DNA from: Eublepharis macularius
Lineage: Eukaryota; Chordata; Lepidosauria; Squamata; Eublepharidae
Reading direction: 5' to 3'
Assembly (NCBI RefSeq): GCF_028583425.1
Contig: NC_072794.1
Coordinates: forward strand, 28,269,232-28,333,231
Length of the DNA: 64,000 nucleotides
Within the stretch, counting starts at the first letter, position 1, and each line of letters opens with the position of its first letter. The notes below the pieces were generated by a model. That model was given only the letters and a program-made list of their open reading frames with translations. It ran no database searches and was not told the DNA's origin. Below are positions 23,197 to 34,255 of this stretch, piece by piece. The translations under genes were made by a program, and so were the position numbers.

Positions 23197-23375
23197 TTAT
23201 GGTAAGTCAGACACAATCAAGGTCAGAGTGGTCTACTCTGATGGGCAGCAGTGACTCACCAGGGTCTCGGGTCAAGGTCTTTCACCTCACCCTAGCCCTA
23301 CTACCGGATTCTTTTAACTGGAGATGTCAGGAACTGAACCAGGTATCTTCTGCGTGCAAAGCAGAGGTTGTACTG
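23197..23375 (-). mobile_element. tRNA-Ala-like SINE
   Basis: The segment gtctactctgatgggcagca, then ggagatgtcaggaactgaac and cttctgcgtgcaaagcagag, follows the same order as the other reversed copies. Confidence 0.6.
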
Positions 23376-24251
23376 TGAAGAATGCAAATGGGAGCAACGG
23401 GGAAGACAAGAAGAACTGTTATTAAGGACATGGAACAGAATGATAAAGTTAAGTCAACAAATCTCATTCAGATCAGAATGCAATAACTTCCTTCAAGTTT
23501 TGCAATAGATCTGTGGGAATACAGGCAGTTATTATGTTTGCTTGAAATAACACAGGGGTCAAGTTATGGGAGTCTCTGAACAATTTTTGTCTTCTCTGAC
23601 TAATGTAATACTCTATTTTCTGTGTTTCTTTCTTTTTAATTTTTTTTAAGCCAATATTGTGAATTATACCCAGAAAGTATGTAGGAGACCAAAACTCTCA
23701 CAGAGCCAATATATTATGTCATCTGCAGTTAATAACTCCATGCATAGCACATCAATGTGTCGTGGTGATCAGATTTTCCTTGTTCTGTTCCTCTGTTCTA
23801 GAATTTCTTTCTGTCCAAAATGCATCCTTACTTCCAGGTTAACTAGAATTTCAAAAATTAGTTAATTTTGGAATTGGATCATGGATCCTTCTCCCCCTAG
23901 CTCCCTCAGTTCTGTTCTATTTTACCAATACAATAAAACACTGCAAAAAAACCCCCCAATTTTGATATACTTGTATGATAGCAGCAATTTTTAAAAATGT
24001 TTTACTGATGTGTACATATATGCCTACACTTTGAGAAAAACACCACACAAAAAGAATCTTGATGAAATGGTCAGTGTATCCACATCAAGAATGCCTGTGG
24101 CACATCCATGTACCCTTCATTTCTGGCTTAGCAGGGCCTAAGACGTTAAGCCCCTGCCACTGAAGTGGGAAATTAGGGGCTTAGCTCTTGTTCTAATTAC
24201 AGATACTTGAACAGCCAGTGGTTCACTAATATTCTGCCCACTAGTCACGAA

Positions 24252-24633
24252 TAGAGATGGGCACAAACCAAAATATGAACCAAAGTTCTTGACGAACCGG
24301 GCTGGTTCATGGTTCGCGAACCAGCAGTTCGTCAGAGCCCATTTCTCATGAACCGCCATGAACTTTAGTCTGGTTTGTTTGGTTCATTTTTTGGTTCATC
24401 ACTACAGACAGCCTGCCTACGATCAATCAGTTTCCTAGGCAAAAGGGGATGGACTTGCTGCAGACTTTCTGCTGACCCAGAAATAGCCTTCTGCTGGCCT
24501 GGAAGTGACATTTTCACGAACCAAATGAACCGGTTCACAAACTAGGGCAGGTTCATGAAAGTTCGTGGTTCATGAAATGTGACGAACCATGAACCACACA
24601 GTTCATTTTTTTTCCGGTTCATGCCCATCCCTA
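24252..24633. mobile_element. hAT-like MITE of the gaaccatgaacc family with perfect TSD
   Basis: This 382 bp element runs from tagagatgggcacaaacc to ggttcatgcccatcccta. It is flanked by the identical octamer gtcacgaa (24244-24251 and 24634-24641). Its orientation is inverted relative to the copy at 14715, judged by the core. Confidence 0.88.
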
Positions 24634-24997
24634 GTCACGAACAGGAAACCAATTATACATCAAGCAGTTTGACTGTTCATAAGCTGCAGCATAGGCATGT
24701 TCAGTGAGTTACTTTTATGTGTTCAAACAATACAAAACAGTGCAGTTTGTAGCATTTTATGCATCTGTGTTCTCTAAGCCTGTTGTCCTGACCATCTCTT
24801 GACCAGTTTCTTTCAGGGCATAGTCAACAGAAGTCAGTTTCCTGGTATTGCAGGCTCTCTGTTACTTCCGGCATCCCTGTGTTTGTATCCATGGACACCA
24901 TTGGCAAGGGCTGTCTAACAATGACTCTCTTTGTGGCTTTCCTGCCAAACAAATGCCTTTGTCTGTGTGTCTGTGTGCGCGCGCACGCATGTGCGTT

Positions 24998-25490
24998 TGT
25001 GCACTCAGTGCTTCTTCAAGTTGCTCATGCAAGATGGTATCACAGAGCAGAAAAAAGATGCGGATGAACTGAAAGCTGTGGGAGGGTGCACATGCCCAGC
25101 ACTTCAGGAACAAGTAAATCAATTCTCCAAGCTCCAAAGAAGGTTGAGGAGAATTTCAGAAACGTCTCAATTAACAAGCCATGGAAATCTATTCCATTTG
25201 TGTGGAGGAAACAAGAGAATTGTATGTCAGAAGTATATCAGCTAAAAGCTGTGAAAAGATGCTCATGCGCAGCATTCTAGAAAATCTTTGGAAAAGAAAA
25301 AATGCAACAGTGGAGAATTCCTGATGTGTTGGTTCCACTTCAGGAACAAGAACAAGTCATTCAAAACTCCCAACACCAAATATGGATGAGGAGAATTTCA
25401 AAAACATTCCAATCAATATGCTATTGAAATCCATTATCTCTCTGTGTGTGGATGAAACGGGAGAATTACTTGTCAGAATTATGTTAGAAT
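24998..25490 (+). repeat. Degenerate tandem duplication, unit about 237 bp
   Basis: The unit cttcaggaacaag ... gaggagaatttcagaaac ... gagaattgtatgtcagaa occurs at about 25103-25240 and again at about 25340-25490 with many substitutions. A purine/pyrimidine cgcgcgcacgcatg tract precedes it near 24976. Confidence 0.5.
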
Positions 25491-26967
25491 AACATTTCGT
25501 GGGGAGCAAATGCCCATGTGTACGCACACACTGCTAATGACAACATTCTTTTACCGCCACCATTTGACTCCTTCTTGCTTCCTTTTATTTTTTACAATTA
25601 AAAGTGAATAGCCTCCTCTCTCTCCTTGCTTTCTACAGGCCCCACCCTAAAGCTTTAACAGTATCACCTGCCTGTTTTATTGACAGCAAACATCCACGGG
25701 GTCTCCATGAACTAAAGACTGATTAAGCCAGGGTCACTCCTGGAACAGAGGATTCTGCAATGTATCAAAAGGAGCTCTCTTTCTCTCACTCTCTCTGTCT
25801 TTTTCACAGCAAGAAGAATTTCCCAGTGGTGCACAGGCTTTTGTGAAGCTCTTTGCAGTCAATATTGTAAGATCCCGCATTAACATAATATGAAATCACA
25901 ACCTGGGAACTCATAGTGAAGTGGTTAGTTCAAGCTCATAACCACAGAGGAGAAGATGGAGATGAGAGTTCGTCTTTTCATAAAGCTGTTCTTACACTGG
26001 GGAGCGAGCAACTTTGGCTGATTGGCATTCACAAGAAAAATCGCTTCTTTGAAAGCGTGGAGCTTGGTGTGTGTCCTTGGTATTTTAGCAGTATGCAGGA
26101 GTAACAAAGATGCACATAATCGTTTTGTGTATGGGTTCTGCACCAACAGCTGGTTTGCCCAGTGGACAGAAGCAACACAGAGCCTTTGAAACATTTCCCA
26201 GGGAAGTGGTCCTCTTTCCTTGATTATGAGAGGGGTGCACTTCTACCCTGCATGTGTTGGAAGGTGATCTCCGTAAGGAAACTTGTGCATTTATAAACCC
26301 TGACAGCTTCTGCCAAGGGAACACCAACCTTTTGGCATGGAATAAAGTTGTAAGATGGGCATGATGTGGTAGAAATTATATACAACATATTCTCTTTTTC
26401 TCCCCCAACAGAAGAAAAGAGAACATTGGTTTCAGCATCTCTTGATCATCAGGTTCCACCTTTGTACAGCTCTAGTCCCAGCATGTCATCCTAATGCTAT
26501 CAATAGGAGAAGCTGATCAAGAATGCCGTATACTGGGAATCTGAGATGAGAGAGAGACAGGTAAGCTGTTATGATCAAATATACCTGACTTTGCGATATG
26601 TTTCAGTCCAGGCTCCTATCAAGTACCCTAGCCCCATCCTCCAAATGGGGTTGGCAACTGTCTGGAGGGGGGGAAATGCCCTGTACCTTTAATAGAGGCT
26701 TAAGGGAGTGTTATTTACTAGGTGGTGTTATTTACCTCCATGCCATGAAAAGTTTCAGCTGCCCAACATACAAAATGTAGATCAAACCCAGCTCTGTTTT
26801 TATTTTAAAAAAATCAGATTCACTACACCCTCATCGAGGTAGTGGACTGGGCAGAGCTCATCTAATACAAAATGGAAATGAAGCTGGGGTGTGGCTCCCA
26901 GGACCCCAGAAAAGCAGAGACCTCTACCTAAATCTAACCTATACTCACCTGCACTGTTTTTTATTTA
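25491..26967. other. Intergenic, no gene
   Basis: Unique sequence. A gggttggcaactgtctggag repeat end lies near 26648. ORFs up to 89 codons have no domain. Confidence 0.5.
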
Positions 26968-27195
26968 CTTACTTACTTCATTACTACTCTATCTTTTCTC
27001 CCCAATAGGGACCTAAAATGGCGTACATCATTCTCCTCTCCATTTTATCCTCACAACAACCCTGTGAGGTAGATTAGTCTGAGATCATATGACTGAGAGC
27101 ATAAAATCACCCACCGGACTTCCATGGCAGAGGAGGGATTCAAGCCTGGGCCTCCCAGATCCTAGTCTGACATTTTATTTAGTACGGCACACTGA
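26968..27195 (-). mobile_element. tRNA-derived MIR/CORE-like SINE
   Basis: The reversed tail (ttatttacttacttactt) leads into ccattttatcctcacaacaa and gaggagggattcaagcctgg, then a degraded head. A (CCAA)n tract follows directly at 27200. Confidence 0.68.
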
Positions 27196-27199
27196 CTGT

Positions 27200-27240
27200 C
27201 AACCAACCAACCAACCAACCAACCAACCAACCAACCAACC
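27200..27240 (+). repeat. (CCAA)n microsatellite
   Basis: Ten uninterrupted tetranucleotide units directly follow a SINE head. Confidence 0.9.
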
Positions 27241-27495
27241 ACTATTCCCAATCAATCAGAAAGCAGGCTGCTGCATTTGGTTTTTCAAATGAAAACTGTG
27301 GCCAGGAATAAAAAATGACCACACAACACACCCATGTGTCTTTCCCCACCATCTTGCTTGCAAACTCTCCTACCACTTATGCGCCAAGTCAGATGCACAG
27401 CCAGTAGTGTGGGTGGAAGTAGGGCTCACAAACAAGGACGGGCCCCATCAGATGCCCTGGGCTCTGGCAGCCACCTTATTTCACGGTATGCTGAC

Positions 27496-27783
27496 TAGGA
27501 TTGCCAACTCCAGATTGGGAAATTCCTAGAGATTTAGGGGTGGAGCCTGGACTGGATTTGGGGAGGAACCTCAGCTGGTGTAATGCCTTGGAGTCTACTC
27601 TCCAAAGCTACCATTTTCTCCAGGGAAGCAGATCCCTGTAGCCTGGAGATCAATTGTAATGCCAGGAGATCTCCAGACCCCACCTGGAGGTTTGCATCTC
27701 TAATACTGATACTGGAGATCAATTGTAATGCCAGGAGATCTCCAGACCCCACCTGGAGGTTTGCATCTCTAATACTGATACTG
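27496..27783 (-). mobile_element. Inverted-repeat element, taggattgccaactccag family, with 69-bp tandem duplication
   Basis: One end reads taggattgccaactccagat and the other ccacctggaggtttgcatct. The body has cctggagatcaattgtaatg and ccattttctccagggaagca. The last 69 bp (27643-27711) are repeated exactly at 27712-27780. Relatives are at 15449, 34732 and 41305. Confidence 0.65.
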
Positions 27784-27833
27784 GTCATGCTATTATCTTC
27801 TCTGTACTGGAATTGCCCGTAGCTATCAATGAG

Positions 27834-27978
27834 TGTTTCCGCACACGTTGGATAATGCACTTCCAATCCTCTTTATAGATCATTTGGAATGGATTTTTTT
27901 TTTGTGTGGAACAAAAAATCCACCTCAAACGGTTGATAAGGTGCATTGAAAGTGCATTATCCAACGTATGCGGAATCA
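27834..27978. mobile_element. Palindromic MITE, ttccgcacacgttggataat family
   Basis: The arms tttccgcacacgttggataa and ttatccaacgtatgcggaat enclose gatcatttggaatgg and a T-run. It matches the copy at 21438 in inverted order. Confidence 0.7.
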
Positions 27979-29139
27979 GCCTCTGTCTCTCTGAGACAAG
28001 AGAGGAAAGCTTCTCGCTCCTACCTCTCAAGCCCTATACCTAAGAAAACATTCCAGCTGCCTTGCTGAACCCAGCTGCCCCGCTGCCCCCTTGCTGCTTT
28101 CATTCCTTGTGCCTCAGATGTTATTCCTTGACTTCATTTGGTTGATCCACTTCTGTTCTCCATGGGAAAGGCCACCAACAAATCTGAGATCTCCTGCTCG
28201 ACGGCTTTTGCACATCCTGCACTCCATATCTGTGTTGCAGTTGGAGACTCCACCTATTTGTTGTGTCTCCAACTTTGCTCCTACTAGCTTGCATGGAGAC
28301 AATCTATGACACCATCAAACTTTCAAGCTATCATGCTGAAGGTATGGTAAGCTCATCCACTGCTCTTCTCATGTACTTTGGATAGTAAGACCAAATAGGC
28401 ATGGTGAGTTTACAGAGATCAGGATTAGGGAATTAAAAACATAAGAAAGCTTAATAAATAAAAAATAAAAAGAGTACACATGGTCTGTTCAAGCATCAGG
28501 CTGAGCAAGGATACAAAGAAAAGATGAATACATGCAATCCTCTTACCTACATTGGTTCTTATTCTAGCAATGTTATAGTTTAGGAAAGGGCAATAAAACA
28601 TGACTTTTAAAAGTCTATAATTACCTTAGTCCTCAGAGTTGGGACTTCCTCTCATTGTCCCTGGCCATGTAAGCAAGAGAAAAGTGCTCAAGTTTAGGCT
28701 TAGTTCTTCATGGCTTGTGCCTCCCTGATCCCAAATCACCACAGGATAAAAAAAAAGTTCTTCCTCAAATCCTTAACATTTATAAACTCCCCCCTTTGAG
28801 ACTCCTCCCCCTGGGTCATACCAATCTTGCTGCTTAAGGAAATTACTGTCAAGCCATTTGGCTGTTGAGGGCTTTGTCCCTAGAGGTGGGGCTTTCTAAC
28901 AAGGTGTGAGATGGTAACCCATTTGTTCTACTTTGGCCAGAGCAATTATCATATGTAAGCACTAAAGTACTCTGAGCTTGGGGCCTGATGGCGCATCACC
29001 TGGCTGCCTCCTTTCTGTCTGCTATGAGTTTGCAGCCAGGTGTCAACTTATAAACAGAGTATAGTCTCAATGGCTGAATTTTTGGAGTGAAATCTAGAGT
29101 GGAGGGCATTTCTCCACAGACTGAATTATACTGCTTTTA
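27979..29139. other. Intergenic, no recognised feature
   Basis: No gene, clear repeat or RNA is visible. Confidence 0.5.
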
Positions 29140-29225
29140 TTACAATGTTTTTAAAGAGACTAATATGCCTTGAGTGTCGGTGAGAAAGGCAGACTATAAA
29201 TGATGCAAACAACAAAACAAATGAG
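29140..29225 (+). repeat. LINE tail remnant
   Basis: The words gccttgagtgtcggtgagaa and aggcagactataaatgatgc match the 3' ends at 34620 and 37735. Confidence 0.5.
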
Positions 29226-29483
29226 CTAAAGCATTCCAGACATTAGAAACGATGCTTAGGGCTCAAACAGAGAAAAGATGCAGCCATAAAATGCAAAATA
29301 CAGGTTCATGCAACCTCAGTCTGTCTCAGGCTTGTATATGAAGTGGGGATTTAACCCTTCAGCTTCCTCTTCACTTCACTATTTGAAAATGGGCTTCCTG
29401 GTTTATTAGTGTTTTAAAGCAAAAAATGTGTTCTTTTTTTTAAAAAATGCATTTCTCCCTTTCCCTTCCTGCAAAGAATGCAG

Positions 29484-29690
29484 GAAGTGTGGTGTAGTGT
29501 TTAGAGTGTTGGAGACCCAGGTTCAAATCCCTGCTTTGCCACAGAAGCTTGCTAGGTGACCTTGGGCCAGTCACACTATCTCAGCCTAACCTACCTCATA
29601 GGGTTGTTGCAAGGGTAAAATGGAAGCGAGGAGAATGATGTAAACTGCTTTGGGTCCCTATTGGGAAGAAAGGCAGGGTAACTATCTGTC
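29484..29690 (+). mobile_element. tRNA-derived MIR/CORE-like SINE, well preserved
   Basis: The head gtgtggtgtagtgtttagag is followed by B box ggttcaaatccc, body gaccttgggccagtcacac, ctcatagggttgttgcaagg, and tail gggtccctattgggaagaaa. It lies about 65 bp from a second, interrupted copy. Confidence 0.75.
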
Positions 29691-29754
29691 ATGGATGCTC
29701 TAGGTTTTGATTTTCTGCATGGGACGGAGAATTATACCAGCCAGTCTGTTCAAC

Positions 29755-30250
29755 CTCTGCCATGGAAGCTTGTGGGGTGACCTTGGGTCAGTCACTCTCT
29801 CTTGGCCTAAACTGCTTCACAGGATGGTTATTATAAGCAGGGCTTTTTTTCAGCGGGAACACGGTGGAACAGAGTTCCGGCAACTCTTTAAAATGGTCAA
29901 ATGGCCGGTGGCCCCACCCCCTGATCTCCTGACAGAGGGGGATTTAGATTGCCCTCCACGCTGCTGAGCGGCACGGAGGACAATCTAAACTCCCCTCTGT
30001 CTGGAGATCAGGGGGTGGGGCCACCGGCCATTTGACCATTCTCACCGAGGGTGGTTTAAACTTTAAAAAACTCCCCCCTTGTTCCAGCTGACCCCAAGTG
30101 ATGTCATTGTGCGGTCTTGAGTTCCACCATATCTTTTCCCAGAAACAAAGCCCTGATTATAAGGATAACACAAAGGAAGGGAGATTGGTGTTATAGCCCA
30201 CTTTGGGGCCATACCAGGAGGAAAGGCTGGATTTAAATAAAGAAATGAGT
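29755..30250 (+). mobile_element. tRNA-derived SINE interrupted by a hAT-like element
   Basis: The left half (gccatggaagcttgtggggt to cttcacaggatggttattataag) and the right half (ggataacacaaaggaaggga to ggctggatttaaataaag) together form one SINE. The 318 bp element at 29838-30155 and its target duplication separate them. Confidence 0.75.
29838..30155. mobile_element. 318 bp hAT-like element nested in a SINE
   Basis: The termini are cagggctttttttc and gaaacaaagccctg, flanked by the perfect octamer attataag (29830-29837 and 30156-30163). The interior is a large palindrome: an arm of about 70 bp around aatggccggtggccccaccc repeats in reverse after a short loop near 29960. It splits a SINE whose halves lie on either side, so it is the younger insertion. 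Confidence 0.88.
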
Positions 30251-30284
30251 ACCTTTATGACTTTAGGACTCTGTGACCTCACAG

Positions 30285-30335
30285 GGTGTGGTTCTAGGCA
30301 ATCATTCTAGTACTAAAAGTACCTACCCAGCAACA
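30285..30335 (+). repeat. Paralogue of the foldback element's target site
   Basis: ggtgtggttctaggcaatca followed by ttctagtactaaaagtac is about 85-90% similar to the sequence made by joining the flanks of the foldback element (31098-31111 plus 34206-34245). It shows what the site looked like without the insertion. Confidence 0.6.
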
Positions 30336-30389
30336 ATGGGCATTGCCCTTCACAGGTAAGTCATCTTCCTTTCCACCTTAAAGAGTCAG

Positions 30390-30655
30390 GGGCTAGGGTA
30401 GCCAGATCCAAACTGAGGGATGGGTGGGGGGGGGCACACACATCGAGAGTATTCATCTCGCACGTAAGAGCTCCAAAGCACTTCCTTATTGTACTAGGAA
30501 TGACAAGGAAGTGCTCTGGAGTGCGCGGGAATGTGCTGCGGAGCTCCTAGGCCCATTCCCCTTGCCTTTCCCCCCTGCTGACCAGGTGAAAGGTGAGTGT
30601 GTGGGGGGGGGAAGCTGGGAACTCACTAGGGGACTTGGTAACCCTAGATATGACT
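30390..30655. repeat. Inverted-repeat element (ctagggtagccagatcc ends)
   Basis: The ends ggctagggtagccagatcc and cttggtaaccctag are roughly complementary. Inside, gagctccaaagcacttcctt and its complement aaggaagtgctctggag form a 17-bp hairpin. Probably a MITE. Confidence 0.5.
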
Positions 30656-32189
30656 GGTGCGCTTTGTCTTTCTAATATTGGAGTCTGTGGAAATCTGGGT
30701 ATTCTCCTTCCCTTAGCCAAAAAAGGTGTGTGTGGGGGGGAGGTCATACTAAAAGAAATGCCACGAGTAATTTCCAGTTGAAAGGAGACGCAGAAACAGG
30801 ATACCAGTTTCTCATGGCTTGGAGATGAGCCAAAAAACTGAGCAAAAGTATACTGTTAGAGGAAAGGAACGGCAATAGAGACAAAGTAAGTCTAAAAAGA
30901 GCAGGAACAGGAAGCTGTTAATGTATATAGCTGAGCATGACATTGCACATCTCTTGGCATAAACTGTCTTTTCCAAAACTAATTACATTATTTGGATAGG
31001 CAACAGTTCTTGCTGTGATGTGGCTGCCAGGTAGCCCCCATGTTGAAAGTTCCCCTGTGCCGCCCCCCCCCCCCCCCGAAGCACACTGCCAATGGTAGGT
31101 GTAGTTCTGGGTAGGGGTGTGCAAAGACAGACTGTTTCGGGATTCTCGTTTCGGGTATACCCAAAACGAGAATCTGTTTCGGCAACAGCTAAATCTGAAA
31201 CGGCAAGCCGTTTCGGGTTTAGCGGTTCGGGTATCGTTTCGGGTTTCTTTTCAATGGGAAAATGCCTCTGTCTTCCAGGATGCCTGGGGGAGGCATTCTC
31301 CAACCGAATCAAGCCAAAATTGGTGGGGACCTTCCTCTAACTCCTCTCTAACAACCCCCCAAGTTTCAGACCGATTGGACTTTGGGGGGCCATGTTATGG
31401 GCCATGTTATGGCCCCCCAAACCATGTTATGGGCCATGTTATGACCCCCCAAACGAGGTCCCCCTATCCTCGCCTAAAAAAGGGAAACATGAACATATTT
31501 TTAGCTTGGTGCTGCTAATCTTCTTCATTATTTCCTATGGGGAAAAATGAAGAGGCAGGCTTGTCTTGCCAGGGGTGGCATTTTGCATGCAAAATGCCCC
31601 CCAACCCTCTGGGGCCCTTCCCCCACCTCTACTCCCACTCCCCACCAAGGCTCAGCCTGCTGCCACTTGGGGGGGCATTTCATGGCCTCCCCAAGTAGGT
31701 GCTCTCAGCCCCCAAAGTCCACCCCCCACAGCCCCACACAAACCCAATTCCCCCCAGCAGCAACACACAGACTCAAATCCCAATTCCCCACATTAGCCCC
31801 TCACAGACCCAAATCCACCCCCAGCAGCCCCACACCCATAACCCCAGGAACAGGCTGGCAAAGGCCAGCCCTCTCCCTTTGTTCCCTATGCTGGGAACTT
31901 CTAAACTCTCTTTCCCAGGGCAATTCTGCACAGCCCAGGGGTGCCACAATGGTGGGCAAACTTCTGAGTGCCAACTCGTCCCTGGGAAAGAGCACCTGAC
32001 CTGACACACAGACAACCACCCCCTGACACCCCCACCACCTACAGAGAAGCCTGGCCAGCCTGCCGTACTGTTTCCTATGATGGGAACCAACTGCACATCA
32101 AAGAATAAAACACGAACACAAAATAAATTTTTAAAAAATTATTTTCTCACTTTCAAAGTACAAGTAGGCAAAGCATTATGACACATTAC

Positions 32190-33000
32190 ACCAGCAGTCC
32201 CCCACACAGAAAAATAACATGACTCACTTAACATCAGAGAATCACAAAAACACAATTCCTGTCAAAAACACTTTATTTCTTAAACAGCTTTAGGTTACAC
32301 AGCAGGGGGGCACACCAAAGGGTATGCCAGAAGTATCTTACACAAAAATAACACAACTCACTTCACATTAAAGAATTACCTGACAACACAATTGCTTTCA
32401 AAAACACTTTCTTTAACTGTTTTAGGTTACACACTATGGAGGGCACAACAGGGCATGAAAGCAGCGTAGTACACAAAATAATACAGCCCACTTCACCTTT
32501 TTTGACAGCAATTGTGTTTGAGTGATTCTCTGATGTGAAGTGAGTTGTGTTATTTTTGTGTAGTAGACTGCTTTTACATCCTGTTGTGCCTTTCTACTGT
32601 GTAACCTAAAGCAGTTAAAGAAATAAAGTGCTTTTGACAGCAATTTTTGGGGGTGATTCTTTAATGTGAAGTGAGTTGTGTTATTTTTCTGTAAGATACT
32701 GCTGCCATGCCCTTTGGTGTGCCCCCCTGCTGTGTAACCTAAAGCTGTTCAAGAAATAAAGTGTTTTTGACAGGAATTGTGTTTTTGTGATTCTCTGATG
32801 TTAAGTGAGTTGTGTTATTTTTGTGAGGTGGAATGCTGGAATGCCCTTTGGTGTGCTCCCCTGCTGTGTAACCTAAAGCTGTTCAAGAAATAAAGCGTTT
32901 TTGACCGGAATTGTGTTTTTGTGATTCTTTGATCTTAAGTGAGTCATGTTATTTTTCTGTGTGGGGGACTGCTGGTGTAATGTGTCATAATGCTTTGCCT
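32190..33000. repeat. Converging tandem subrepeats at the centre of the foldback element
   Basis: On the right, four units spaced about 130-137 bp share gtgagttgtgttattttt, then tgtaacctaaagc, then aagaaataaagtg (near 32545, 32675, 32809 and 32946). On the left the reverse-complement unit occurs two to three times (near 32201, 32345 and 32477). The orientation flips near 32497-32503. Each right-hand unit carries an AATAAA hexamer on the plus strand and each complete left-hand unit one on the minus strand. Confidence 0.75.
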
Positions 33001-33424
33001 ACTTGTACTTTGGAAGGGAGAAAAAAAATTTAAAACTTTATTTTGTGTTGTTCTTGTTTTATTCTTTGTTGTGCAGTTGGTTCCCATCATAGGGAACAAT
33101 GGGGCTGGCTGGCCAGCCATCTCTGTAGGTGGTGGGGGAATTTGAGGGAGGGTGTCTGTGGTTCAGGTGCTCTTTCACAGGGACAAGCTGGCACTCAGAA
33201 GTGTGTCCACAATTGTGGCATCCCTGGGCTGTGCACATTTGCTCTGGAAAACAGAGTGTTATAGTTCACAGCATAGAAAACAAAGGGAGAAGGCTGGCCA
33301 GCCTGTTCCTGGGATTGTGTGGGGCTGCTGGGGCTGTATTTGGGCCGGTGAGGAGCTACTGTGGGGATTTGGATCTGTGTGTGGCAGCTGGGGGAGAATT
33401 GGGTATGTGTGGGGCTGTAGGGGG

Positions 33425-33725
33425 TGGACTTTGGGGGCTGAGAGCACCTACTTTGGGAGGCCATGAAATGCCCCCCCCCCAAGTGGGAGCAGGCTGAGCC
33501 TTGAGGCTGAGCCTTGGTGGGGGGTGGGAGGAAAGGTAGGAGAAGGGCCCCTGAGGGTTGTCTTGGCCCCTGGCAAGACAAGCCTCTGTTATTTCCCAGC
33601 TGGAAATAGTGCAGAAAGGGGGGGAAGAGCACCTAATTTGGGAGGCCATGAAATGCCCCCCCCCAAAATGGGAGCAGGCTGAACTTTGGTGGGGGGGTGG
33701 GAGGAAAGGTGGGAGAAGGGCCCCT
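33425..33725. repeat. Internal duplication in the right arm of the foldback element
   Basis: The segment containing gaggccatgaaatgcccc, a poly-C run, gggagcaggctga and ggtgggaggaaaggt occurs twice about 180 bp apart (near 33457 and 33639). The left arm has it once. This explains why the right arm is longer. Confidence 0.6.
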
Positions 33726-34255
33726 GAGGGTTGGGGGCATTTTGCATGCAAAATGCCCCCCCTAGAAAGACAAGCCTGCCTCTTCATTTTCCCCCCATAG
33801 GAAACATGGAGATCAGCAGCAGCAAGCAAAAACCTTTCCCTTTTAGGCAAGGATAGGGGACCTGTTTTGGGGGGTCATAACTTGGCCCCCCAAAGTCCAA
33901 TCTTTCTGAAACTTGGGAGGTTGTTAGAGGGGAGTTAGAGGAAGGTACCCACCAAGTCTGGCTTGATTTGGTGGAAAAATGCCTCCCCCAGGCTTCCGGG
34001 AAGCCTGGGGGAGGCTTTTTCCCATTGAAATGCATTACTAAAACAAGCTGAAATACCGAAACGTTTTGGAAATCGCTGTTTCAGATTACTGGAAACGTTT
34101 TGGGTTTTCTGAAACGTTTCGGGAAAACCCGAAACAACCCAAAACAGGTTGTTTCGGGTTTTTTTCGGGTATCATATACCCGAATTGCACACCTCTAGTT
34201 CTGGGCAATCATTCTAGCACTAAGAGTACATACCCACCAAAAAAGGCTTTTGTAC

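Larger units (their letters stand above)
31112..34197. mobile_element. 3.09 kb foldback (long inverted repeat) hAT-like element
   Basis: The element is flanked by the identical octamer gttctggg (31104-31111 and 34198-34205), with ends taggggtgtgcaa and ttgcacacctcta. Almost the whole element is two inverted arms of about 1.4 kb. Landmarks on the left (gtttcggg runs, tttgcatgcaaaatgcccc, agaggcaggcttgtctt, aagtacaagtaggcaaagc) reappear reverse-complemented on the right. The arms meet near 32500, where roughly 130-bp tandem units occur in opposite orientations. The right arm is longer because of an internal duplication. No transposase is visible; ORFs up to 164 codons are low-complexity, Pro/His-rich and arm-symmetric. 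It is probably mobilised in trans. Confidence 0.85.

Noticed and set aside
27200..27240. CRISPR-like or structured array
   Set aside because: It is a simple tetranucleotide microsatellite; no spacers, and the context is a vertebrate genome.
31063..31077. 15-base C run (also at 59248-59262)
   Set aside because: Homopolymers of this length are common near repeats and may include sequencing error; no function is claimed.
31547..33850. ORFs of 100-164 codons with Pro/His/Ser-rich products
   Set aside because: They lie in the arms of the foldback element and mirror each other on opposite strands. They reflect low stop-codon density, not coding selection, and resemble no transposase.
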